From the NCBI RefSeq assembly GCF_041102775.1, contig NZ_JBGCUO010000001.1, forward strand, positions 1,426,001 to 1,490,000: DNA of 64,000 nucleotides. Reading direction: 5' to 3'. Under the pieces are notes generated by a model. It had not been told where the DNA came from and did no database searches. It worked only from the letters and a program-made list of their open reading frames with translations. The stretch comes from Alcanivorax sp. REN37. Its GTDB lineage: Bacteria; Pseudomonadota; Gammaproteobacteria; Pseudomonadales; Alcanivoracaceae. Below are positions 57,505-64,000 of the stretch, piece after piece. The translations under genes and the position numbers were made by a program. How positions within the stretch are numbered: position 1 is the stretch's first letter; each line of letters begins with the position of its first letter.

Positions 57505-59414
57505 GTGGCTACCAAGTCCCTCACCATGGCGTCGGCCTGCTGTTGGCTGGGGCGGTGTCAGCGTCGGCGTCGTTAGCGTGGTTTGCACCGCTGTGGCTGC
57601 AGTTGTTGTTGCCGGTGGTGGTGGTGTGGCGGCTGCTGATCCAGCGTCGGCGACTGCCGGCGCCGGGCCGCTGGCTGCGTGCCGCGCTGGCGTTGGTCGC
57701 GCTGGCCGGCACTCTCGCCAGTCACCGCACCGTGCTTGGCCCTGAAGCCGGTACTACGCTGCTGCTGGCCGCGTTTGCGGTGAAATTGTTGGAAATGCAG
57801 CGCCAGCGCGATGCCTATGTGGTGCTGGTGATGGGCTACTTCGTCACCGCTGCTGGTTTTCTGTTTGCCAAGGGGCTGCTGGGCGCGGGTGGGGCGCTGC
57901 TGGCGCTGGTGCTACTCACCGCTGCGCTGGTGGCGCTGCAACGTCCGGAACCTTTGGCGCGCGCGCGTGACCATCTGCGGCTGTCCGTGCTGATGCTGCT
58001 GCAGGCGCTGCCGCTGCTGGTGGTGTTGTTTGTGCTGGTGCCGCGGCTGGGTCCACTTTGGGGGCTGCCGCAACCGGAGAGCGCGCGTACCGGTATGACT
58101 GACCATCTAGCGCCGGGCGACGTCAGTCAGCTGTCGCAATCCGCGGCGCTGGCGTTCCGGGTGGAGTTCGATGGCCCGCCGCCGCCGGCGTCGCAGCAGT
58201 ATTGGCGCGGTCTCACCTACAGCCAGTTCGACGGCCGCGGCTGGCGGCCAGGGCCGAGCCGGCCATTGCGGCCGGCCGGGCCGGACAGTGGCGCGCCCGG
58301 CTACCACGTCACCATGGAGCCAAGTGGCCAAAGCTGGCTCTATAGCCTTGATCACGCCGCCAGTACCACCTCCGGAGTGCGCCACTGGGATGACCGCCGG
58401 CTGGAATACCGCATGCCGCTGCAGGATGTACTGCGTTACCAAGTCCGCACCACAGTGGCCGCCCCGGGCGCGTTGTCGGAGGGCGAGCGCCGTCATTACC
58501 TGGCGCTACCGCCGCACTACAACCCACGCACCGAAGCGCTCGCCCAGCAGTGGAGCGCTGACCGCACCCCGGCGCAGTTGGTGGCGCTGATGGCCGCCTG
58601 GCTGCGCGAGCAACCTTTCCATTACAGCTTGGCGCCGCCGGCCTTGGGGCGGCACAGCGTGGATGAGTTCCTGTTCGACCAGCGCAGCGGCTACTGCGAG
58701 CACTACGCCTCGGCGGCGGCGGTGCTGCTGCGGTTTGCCGGCATTCCGACGCGAGTGGTGGGGGGTTATCAAGGCAGTGATCCGAGCCCGCAAGGCGGCC
58801 ACCTGCGGGTGCGCCAGTACCACGCTCATGCCTGGGTGGAGTATTGGGATGACGCGCAGCGGCGCTGGGTGCTGTTCGATCCCACCGCAGCGGTAGCGCC
58901 GGACCGTATCGAGATGGGCGCTATCAGTCTACAACAGCAGCCGCAGGCGGCGCTGATGCTGCAGGCCGGCGCGCGGTTGCCGGGTTTGAAGGCGTTGCTG
59001 GACAGCGCTGAACACCTGCAATACTTGTGGCAGAAATGGGTGCTCAACTACCGCACTGAGCAGCAGGAAGCACTGCTGCAGCGCTGGTTCGGTGATCTGG
59101 ATTTGCGCAAGTGGGCACTGATCATCGGTGTCAGTGGGTTGTTGGTGTTGCTGCCGATGGTGTTGTGGCTACGTCGCGGAGCACCGCGGCCGGCGCCGCT
59201 GCAGCGCGAAGCGCAGCGCCTCAAACGGCGTTTACGACGCCATGGCGTGACCATCGCTGATGGGCTGCCGGTGCGGCAGTGGCCGGCACAGATGCCGGAC
59301 ACCGCCGCGGCAGCGCGGTTGCAGCGCTGGGTGGCGCACTATGAAGCACTCGCCTACGGCGACGATAGCGCGGTCGAACTGGCCACCTTGCGCCGGTTAC
59401 GGCGCCGGATCTAG
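57501..59414 (+). CDS. tgpA: membrane-anchored transglutaminase-like protein TgpA
   Basis: A 637-residue protein with about five N-terminal membrane helices (DUF3488 region, residues 10-190) and a periplasmic transglutaminase core. The core has the catalytic triad Cys399 (SGYCEHYASAA), His443 (HAHAWVEYW) and Asp460 (LFDPTA). A further helix (about 535-558) and a C-terminal DUF4129-type segment follow. The Pseudomonas homologue TgpA is essential in that species and thought to act on cell wall or proteins. It is coupled to the MoxR and DUF58 genes. Confidence 0.92.
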   Translation: MSGYQVPHHGVGLLLAGAVSASASLAWFAPLWLQLLLPVVVVWRLLIQRRRLPAPGRWLRAALALVALAGTLASHRTVLGPEAGTTLLLAAFAVKLLEMQRQRDAYVVLVMGYFVTAAGFLFAKGLLGAGGALLALVLLTAALVALQRPEPLARARDHLRLSVLMLLQALPLLVVLFVLVPRLGPLWGLPQPESARTGMTDHLAPGDVSQLSQSAALAFRVEFDGPPPPASQQYWRGLTYSQFDGRGWRPGPSRPLRPAGPDSGAPGYHVTMEPSGQSWLYSLDHAASTTSGVRHWDDRRLEYRMPLQDVLRYQVRTTVAAPGALSEGERRHYLALPPHYNPRTEALAQQWSADRTPAQLVALMAAWLREQPFHYSLAPPALGRHSVDEFLFDQRSGYCEHYASAAAVLLRFAGIPTRVVGGYQGSDPSPQGGHLRVRQYHAHAWVEYWDDAQRRWVLFDPTAAVAPDRIEMGAISLQQQPQAALMLQAGARLPGLKALLDSAEHLQYLWQKWVLNYRTEQQEALLQRWFGDLDLRKWALIIGVSGLLVLLPMVLWLRRGAPRPAPLQREAQRLKRRLRRHGVTIADGLPVRQWPAQMPDTAAAARLQRWVAHYEALAYGDDSAVELATLRRLRRRI

Positions 59415-59428
59415 GCGCCGCAACCGCC

Positions 59429-60049
59429 TTAGCTGGAGGCGCGCTGGTAGCCGTGGATCAGGTTGCGGTAGTCGGGGATGTGGTTGGAGAACAGCTGTCC
59501 GAGACCTTCCACATCATTGCGCCAGTCGCGATGCAATTCGCAGGCAGCGCCGAACCAGGTCAGCATCTGGGCACCGGCGGCGCTCATGCGCTCCCAGGCC
59601 GCGTCGCGGGTCATCGGATTGAAGGTGCCAGAGGCATCGGCGATCACGAACACTTCATAACCTTCCTCCAGCGCTGACAGCACTGGGAACGCCACGCACA
59701 CCTCGGTGACCACCCCGGCCACCACCAGCTGTTTGCGGCCGGTGGCTTTCACTGCGGCGAGGAAATCCTCGTTGTCCCAGGCGTTGATCTGGCCCGGGCG
59801 GGCAATGTAGGGCGCATCCGGGAAGATCTCTTTCAGTTCCGGCACCAGCGGGCCGTTGGGGCCGTCTTCAAAACTGGTAGTGAGGATGGTCGGCAGGTTG
59901 AAGTACTTCGCCAAGTCCGCCAGCGCCAGCACGTTGTTCTTGAACTTGTCCGGGTCGATGTCGCGCACCAGTGACAGCAGGCCGGTTTGGTGGTCGACCA
60001 GTAGTACGGCGGCTTGGTCTTTGTCGAGTCGGTTATAGCGATAGCTCAT
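59429..60049 (-). CDS. YcaC-like isochorismatase-family hydrolase
   Basis: A 206-residue cysteine hydrolase. Asp19 (LLVDHQTG) and Cys118 (VVTEVCVAFP) match the YcaC catalytic residues, and the usual lysine position near residue 84 is occupied by ARPGQINAW, as in YcaC. The substrate of YcaC is unknown. It overlaps the pirin gene (ATGA) and is cotranscribed with it, away from a LysR gene. A stress or aromatic-compound role is possible by association only. Confidence 0.88.
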   Translation of the reverse strand: MSYRYNRLDKDQAAVLLVDHQTGLLSLVRDIDPDKFKNNVLALADLAKYFNLPTILTTSFEDGPNGPLVPELKEIFPDAPYIARPGQINAWDNEDFLAAVKATGRKQLVVAGVVTEVCVAFPVLSALEEGYEVFVIADASGTFNPMTRDAAWERMSAAGAQMLTWFGAACELHRDWRNDVEGLGQLFSNHIPDYRNLIHGYQRASS

Positions 60050-60981
60050 GGTGATACCTCATTGGGGGTCAGTGGGGGGAGGGCGTCCTTGCCGACGCCG
60101 GTGGAGCCTTGCGGTGAGCGCGGGGGCCAGCGGCCGAAGCGGCCTTGGCGCAGGTCCAGTTCGGCCTGATCCAATTCACTGGCGTGATTCATCACGAACG
60201 GGCCGCGGCCAGCCACGGGTTCGTTGAGTGGGGCGCCGCTGAGTACCAGCAGCCGGCTGTCCTGGTCGGCTTGCAGCAGCAGCTGCTCGCCAGCACGACC
60301 GAGCTGGGCCACCTGGCCATCGGTCAGCAGTGTGCCTTGCACTCGCACCGCGCCGCGCAGCAGCACTGCTAGTGTGGTCCAGCCGGCTGGCAGCGCTAAT
60401 TGCGGGCGCGCGCCGGCTATCAGCTGCATATCGTAGAGCGCCAGAGGGCTGTGGGTACGGGCTGGCCCGTAAGCGCCGCCAGCGTTGCCTGCAATGACCC
60501 GCAGCGTGCTGCCGAGCGGGTCGAGCTGTTGCAGCGGGATATCAGCAGCGCGCAGCGCTTGGTAACGCGGTGTAGTGAGCTTGGCGGCACGCGGTAAGTT
60601 CACCCATAACTGCACCATCTCGAAGCGGCCGCCATGGTCGGAGAGCTGCGGACCGTGGAACTCGTCGTGCAGGATGCCGGCGCCGGCGGTCATCCACTGC
60701 ACATCGCCGGCACCGATTAAGCCGCCACCGCCGCTGGAGTCGCGGTGCGCTACATCGCCGTCGTACACCAAAGTGACGGTCTCAAAGCCACGATGTGGGT
60801 GCACGCCGACACCGCGTGGCGGGGTCTGCGGCGGAAAGTCCAGCGGCCCGGCGTGGTCGAGTAACAAGAACGGACTGATGGCCTCGGCATCAGCCTGGTA
60901 GCTGAACAGCGTGCGCACCGGAAAACCGTTGCCAACCCAATGCGGGGCAGGCGCCGAGTGGATGGAACGCAACGCTTTCAT
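60046..60981 (-). CDS. pirin family protein
   Basis: A 311-residue bicupin. The N-terminal cupin has the metal ligands His61, His63 (GVHPHRGFETVTLV), His105 and Glu107 (GILHDEFH). Some bacterial pirins have quercetin dioxygenase activity; others regulate metabolic enzymes. It is the first gene of a two-gene unit with the YcaC-like hydrolase and is divergent from a LysR regulator, which probably controls it. The C-terminal cupin has no obvious metal site. Confidence 0.9.
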   Translation of the reverse strand: MKALRSIHSAPAPHWVGNGFPVRTLFSYQADAEAISPFLLLDHAGPLDFPPQTPPRGVGVHPHRGFETVTLVYDGDVAHRDSSGGGGLIGAGDVQWMTAGAGILHDEFHGPQLSDHGGRFEMVQLWVNLPRAAKLTTPRYQALRAADIPLQQLDPLGSTLRVIAGNAGGAYGPARTHSPLALYDMQLIAGARPQLALPAGWTTLAVLLRGAVRVQGTLLTDGQVAQLGRAGEQLLLQADQDSRLLVLSGAPLNEPVAGRGPFVMNHASELDQAELDLRQGRFGRWPPRSPQGSTGVGKDALPPLTPNEVSP

Positions 60982-61064
60982 GCCGTCTCCAGATCAGGCC
61001 GAGAGTAGGAGCAGGTTATCGTTGCAATGAAGACCGCAGTAGACGGTAAAAATGCAGTACTCTT

Positions 61065-61078
61065 TTCCACTGGTGGAA
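61065..61078. promoter_or_regulatory. inverted repeat in the pirin/LysR gap
   Basis: TTCCAC-TG-GTGGAA is a symmetric 14-base site 15 bases upstream of the chosen LysR start. It could be the LysR operator for both genes. Confidence 0.4.
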
Positions 61079-61093
61079 CAATGGAGCGCTGAA

Positions 61094-62023
61094 ATGCCCG
61101 AACTGCGTTTGCATGGTTTGGACCTGAATGACCTGCGTTACTTTGCCGAGGTGGTGCGTCATCGCGGTTTTGCTGCCGCCGGGCGCGCGTTGGGAGTGCC
61201 CACGTCCACCCTCAGCCGGCGCGTAGCCAAGCTCGAACAGCAGTTGGATGCCCGGCTGTTACAGCGCTCCACCCGCAGCTTTCACGTCACCGATGTCGGC
61301 GAGCTGTTCTACCGCCATTGTCACGCCATGCTGGTGGAAGCGGAGGCGGCGCGCGATGCGGTAGACAGCCTGCGCGCTGCGCCGCGCGGCCAAGTGCGGC
61401 TGTCATGCCCGATCACACTGCTCAATGCCCATGTCGGCGCCATGCTGGCGGCGTTTTTGCAGCGTCACCCGCAGGTGTCGATCCAGCTCGATGCCACCAA
61501 CCGCCGCGTCGATGTACTCAGCGAGGGGCTGGATCTGGCGATTCGGGTGCGGCCGCCGCCGCTGGAAGACAGTGACCTCGTGCTCAAGGTGCTGGCCGAT
61601 CGCGGCCAGTGCCTAGTGGCCAGTCCTGAGTTGCTGGCGGAGCGCGGCATGCCGAGCCATCCGCAGGCGTTGGCGGATTGGCCGGGACTGGCGCGCGCCC
61701 ACCCCGGCCAGACTGAGTTTGAATGGCAGCTGTTGCATCAGGATGGCCGCCGTTGTCAGGTGCGTTTCGAGCCGCGCCTGGTGACCACCGACCAGATTGC
61801 ACTGCGACGTGCGGCAGAAGCAGGGCTTGGGGTGGTGCAGTTGCCACGGTTGCTGGTCAGCGAACAGTTTGCCGAGCGCCGCTTGGTGCCGGTGTTAGAG
61901 CAGTGGGAACCACGCCGCGAGCTGATCCATGTGGTATTCCCGTCGCGGCGTGGACAGTTGCCGGCGGTACGAGAGCTGATCGATTTCCTTGCCGCCGAGT
62001 TCGCCGCCATTGATGAAGACTGA
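61094..62023 (+). CDS. LysR-family transcriptional regulator
   Basis: A 309-residue LysR protein. LDLNDLRYFAEVVRHRGF and ALGVPTSTLSRRVAKLEQQL form the HTH (about residues 8-65), and the effector domain follows from about 90. The 'PTSTLSRRVA' helix is typical of the subgroup that acts on quinone or aromatic-stress genes. ATG 61094 has GGAG seven bases upstream; an in-frame ATG at 61052 would run through the inverted repeat. It is divergent from pirin-ycaC, its likely targets. Confidence 0.9.
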   Translation: MPELRLHGLDLNDLRYFAEVVRHRGFAAAGRALGVPTSTLSRRVAKLEQQLDARLLQRSTRSFHVTDVGELFYRHCHAMLVEAEAARDAVDSLRAAPRGQVRLSCPITLLNAHVGAMLAAFLQRHPQVSIQLDATNRRVDVLSEGLDLAIRVRPPPLEDSDLVLKVLADRGQCLVASPELLAERGMPSHPQALADWPGLARAHPGQTEFEWQLLHQDGRRCQVRFEPRLVTTDQIALRRAAEAGLGVVQLPRLLVSEQFAERRLVPVLEQWEPRRELIHVVFPSRRGQLPAVRELIDFLAAEFAAIDED

Positions 62024-62044
62024 AGCAATGGACAACCACAAAGC

Positions 62045-62070
62045 CGGGCGCCGAGAATGGCGCCCGTTTT
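62045..62070 (+). terminator. intrinsic terminator after the LysR gene
   Basis: CGGGCGCC, GAGAAT loop and GGCGCCCG followed by TTTT. It also contains the alternative ATG at 62057 for the next gene, which is therefore unlikely to be used. Confidence 0.75.
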
Positions 62071-62089
62071 GATTGCCAGCGAGAACCCC

Positions 62090-63319
62090 ATGGAGCAGCA
62101 GCCCACGTCACCCTGGGTGGCGGTGATCGGCGCCGGGCCGGCCGGCCTGAAAGCAGCGGAGCACCTCAGTGCCGCCGGTGTGCCCGTGGTGCTGTACGAC
62201 CGCATGCCCAGTTTCGGTCGTAAATTCCTGATGGCCGGCGTCGGCGGCATGAACATCACCCATTCCGAGCCGTTGCCGCAGTTCATCGAGCGCTACCGCG
62301 AGGCCGCGCCGTGGGTGGCGCATTGGCTAGCGGCGTTACCGCCCTCAACCTTGCAGCCGTGGATGCAGTCGTTGGGCATCGACAGTTTTGTGGGCAGCTC
62401 TGGCCGCGTATTTCCGCAGCAGATGAAAGCCGCGCCGCTACTGCGCGCTTGGTTGCAGCAATTGCGGCGGCAGGGGGTACGCACCCAAGTGCGTCACCGT
62501 TGGAGTGGCTGGGACGCAGAGGGCGCGCTGCGGTTCGAAACGCCGACCGGCGCACTGCAATGCCGCCCTAGTGCCACAGTGCTGGCGTTGGGGGCTGCGA
62601 GTTGGCCGCAACTCGGCGCCGATGGCAGCTGGGTGCCGTGGTTGCAGCAGCGCGGTGTGACACTGGCGCCGTGGCAGCCGGCTAACTGTGGCTTCCGGGT
62701 GCCGTGGAGTGCGGGGTTCCGCGACCAGCATGCCGGTGCGCCGCTGAAGCATGTGGCCGCACTGTGGCAGGATTACGCCGGTCAGCCTCAGCGTCGCCTC
62801 GGTGAAGCCGTGGTCAGTGCCGACGGTATTGAGGGATCGCTGGTTTATGCCGCTTCTGCGGATCTGCGTCGTCAGCTGCCCGGCATCCTGACGCTGGATC
62901 TATTGCCGCACCTGACGCGGGAGCAGCTGGTGGGAAAGCTGGCGGCGCCGCGCGGCAAGCGCTCTTGGAGCACCCATCTGCGCAAAGTGCTGCAAGGCGA
63001 TGCGGTGAAGGCGGCACTGCTGCGTGAGCTGACGCCGCCCAGCACCGACCCACTGACGGTGGCTACCGCCCTTAAAGCACTGCCGGTGCCATTGCAGCAA
63101 CCGGCACCGCTGGAGCAGGCGATCAGCTGCGCCGGTGGTGTGCCGCGCGCGGCGCTGACTCCGCAGCTGATGCTCAGCGCCTGCCCGGGTGTGTTCTGCG
63201 CTGGCGAAATGCTCGACTGGGAAGCCCCCACCGGCGGCTACCTGCTCAGTGCCTGCCTTGCCAGCGGCGCGGTGGCCGCGGCCGGCGTATTGGCGTGGCT
63301 GACTGACCATGCGCGCTGA
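62090..63319 (+). CDS. TIGR03862-like flavoprotein, HI0933 superfamily
   Basis: A 409-residue FAD protein. VAVIGAGPAGLKAAEHL and RMPSFGRKFLMAGVGGMNITH bind FAD at the N-terminus, and CAGEMLDWEAPTGGYLLSACLASG closes the fold. It is the same superfamily as the protein at 1697-2881 but of the TIGR03862 subgroup (MAGVGGMN instead of MSGGGRCN). The substrate is unknown. ATG 62090 is chosen because 62057 lies in a terminator hairpin. The end overlaps hrpB by 11 bases. Confidence 0.85.
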   Translation: MEQQPTSPWVAVIGAGPAGLKAAEHLSAAGVPVVLYDRMPSFGRKFLMAGVGGMNITHSEPLPQFIERYREAAPWVAHWLAALPPSTLQPWMQSLGIDSFVGSSGRVFPQQMKAAPLLRAWLQQLRRQGVRTQVRHRWSGWDAEGALRFETPTGALQCRPSATVLALGAASWPQLGADGSWVPWLQQRGVTLAPWQPANCGFRVPWSAGFRDQHAGAPLKHVAALWQDYAGQPQRRLGEAVVSADGIEGSLVYAASADLRRQLPGILTLDLLPHLTREQLVGKLAAPRGKRSWSTHLRKVLQGDAVKAALLRELTPPSTDPLTVATALKALPVPLQQPAPLEQAISCAGGVPRAALTPQLMLSACPGVFCAGEMLDWEAPTGGYLLSACLASGAVAAAGVLAWLTDHAR

Positions 63320-64000
63320 ATCGAACTTGCCGCCGGCGCCGATTGACGCGGTATTGCCGCAGTTGCTGGCCGCGCTGGCCGACCACAACACCGTGATCCT
63401 CGAAGCACCGCCCGGTGCGGGCAAGACCACCCGCGTACCGCTGGCACTGCGTAGCGCTGACTGGTTGGCGGCACGCCGCATCCTCATGCTGGAGCCGCGC
63501 CGAGTGGCGGCGCGCAGTGCCGCCCGTTACATGGCCCAGTGCCTCGGCGAGCCGGTGGGGAAAACGGTGGGCTACCGCACCCGCATGGACACCAAGGTGT
63601 CGGCAGCCACCCGCATCGAAGTGGTCACCGAAGGGGTGCTGACACGTTTGCTGCAAGCCGACCCAGAGTTGGCCGACTACGGCGCGGTACTGTTTGACGA
63701 ATTCCATGAGCGTTCGCTGCATGGCGATCTGGGCCTGGCGCTGGCGCGTGAAAGCCAGCAGGCGTTGCGCCCGGATCTGCGCTTGCTGCTGATGTCGGCC
63801 ACGCTTGACGGCGAACGGTTGGCGCAGCGGTTGGCGCCGGCGCCAGTGATCCGCAGCGCCGGCCGCCAATACCCGGTCACAGTCCACTATCGCGCGCCCG
63901 GCAGTCAGCCGTGGCTCGGGCAGGTGGCGCCGGCGGTGTTACAGGCCCTCGCCGCCCATGCGGGGTCGCTGCTGGTGTTCTTGCCCGGCCAGCGGGAAAT
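63309..64000 (+). CDS. hrpB: ATP-dependent helicase HrpB, N-terminal part
   Basis: About 230 codons are present before the window ends. Starting at ATG 63309, the protein begins MRAESNLPPAPIDAVLP. APPGAGKTTRVPLAL is motif I, LEPRRVAARSAA is Ia, VTEGVLTRLL follows, DEFHERS is the HrpB-type DExH box, and LMSATLDGERLA is motif III. HrpB is a DEAH/RHA-family RNA helicase of unclear role. The gene starts inside the end of the flavoprotein gene. Confidence 0.93.
   Translation, partial: MRAESNLPPAPIDAVLPQLLAALADHNTVILEAPPGAGKTTRVPLALRSADWLAARRILMLEPRRVAARSAARYMAQCLGEPVGKTVGYRTRMDTKVSAATRIEVVTEGVLTRLLQADPELADYGAVLFDEFHERSLHGDLGLALARESQQALRPDLRLLLMSATLDGERLAQRLAPAPVIRSAGRQYPVTVHYRAPGSQPWLGQVAPAVLQALAAHAGSLLVFLPGQRE

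Noticed and set aside
62057-62089. Upstream ATG for the flavoprotein at 62090
   Set aside because: This ATG is inside the loop of the LysR terminator hairpin and adds residues not seen in the family.

Overview
The window looks like a core-genome stretch of a high-GC marine or soil gammaproteobacterium. The gene order is close to Pseudomonas around nagZ, mfd, gap, nqr, lol, comEC, exbBD, lpxK, kdsB and murB, and again at trpF-accD-folC-dedD-cvpA-purF-metZ. However, msbA sits between exbD and lpxK, which recalls Enterobacterales. This mixture, with a Na+-translocating NQR complex and a fatty-acid oxidation cassette, would fit an Alcanivorax-like member of the Oceanospirillales/Pseudomonadales. 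That placement is inference from gene order and protein motifs only. I see no insertion sequence, prophage, CRISPR array, rRNA or tRNA.

Layout. Positions 1-2.9 kb carry the end of nagZ, purine and methylthioinosine salvage genes (hpt, MTI phosphorylase) and an HI0933-type flavoprotein. mfd (minus strand) is followed by tesB, a divergent MarR/aminotransferase pair, a uracil-DNA glycosylase and long-form gap. 11.4-18.6 kb is the complete nqrABCDEF-apbE-nqrM operon: six subunits plus the flavin transferase and the iron-site maturation factor. 18.6-26 kb is the most accessory-like part: patatin and GDPD overlapping tail to tail, a candidate small RNA, a LysR gene, an XRE regulator, a GreA/B C-terminal-domain protein, agmatine catabolism (aguBA) and a periplasmic protein of unknown role. 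Three AT-richer gaps of 320-510 bases lie here.

26-37.2 kb is an envelope block: one lipoprotein-release permease with LolD, DUF2062, comEC, exbBD, msbA, lpxK, kdsB, a protein-tyrosine phosphatase and murB. Lipid A and KDO synthesis, lipid A flipping and peptidoglycan precursor synthesis therefore sit together. After an EamA exporter and a 709-base gap, 38.8-44.7 kb holds an AraC regulator divergent from an acyl-CoA ligase, dehydrogenase (SDR), thiolase and acyl-CoA dehydrogenase operon. 45.3-55.6 kb has a class V aminotransferase followed by trpFBA-accD-folC-dedD-cvpA-purF-metZ, a run joining tryptophan, fatty acid, folate, purine and methionine synthesis. The end holds moxR-DUF58-tgpA, a ycaC-like hydrolase with pirin and a divergent LysR gene, a second HI0933-like flavoprotein and the start of hrpB, which runs off the window.

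The most interesting non-coding signals are four. A hairpin-hairpin-terminator array at 20650-20761 looks like an undescribed small RNA. A pair of identical-pattern operators (GTCAA-N5-TTGAC) lies between marR and the aminotransferase gene. A large inverted repeat lies in the nqr leader. A recurring promoter-like motif, TANNATGC(G)C, lies upstream of at least seven transcription units.
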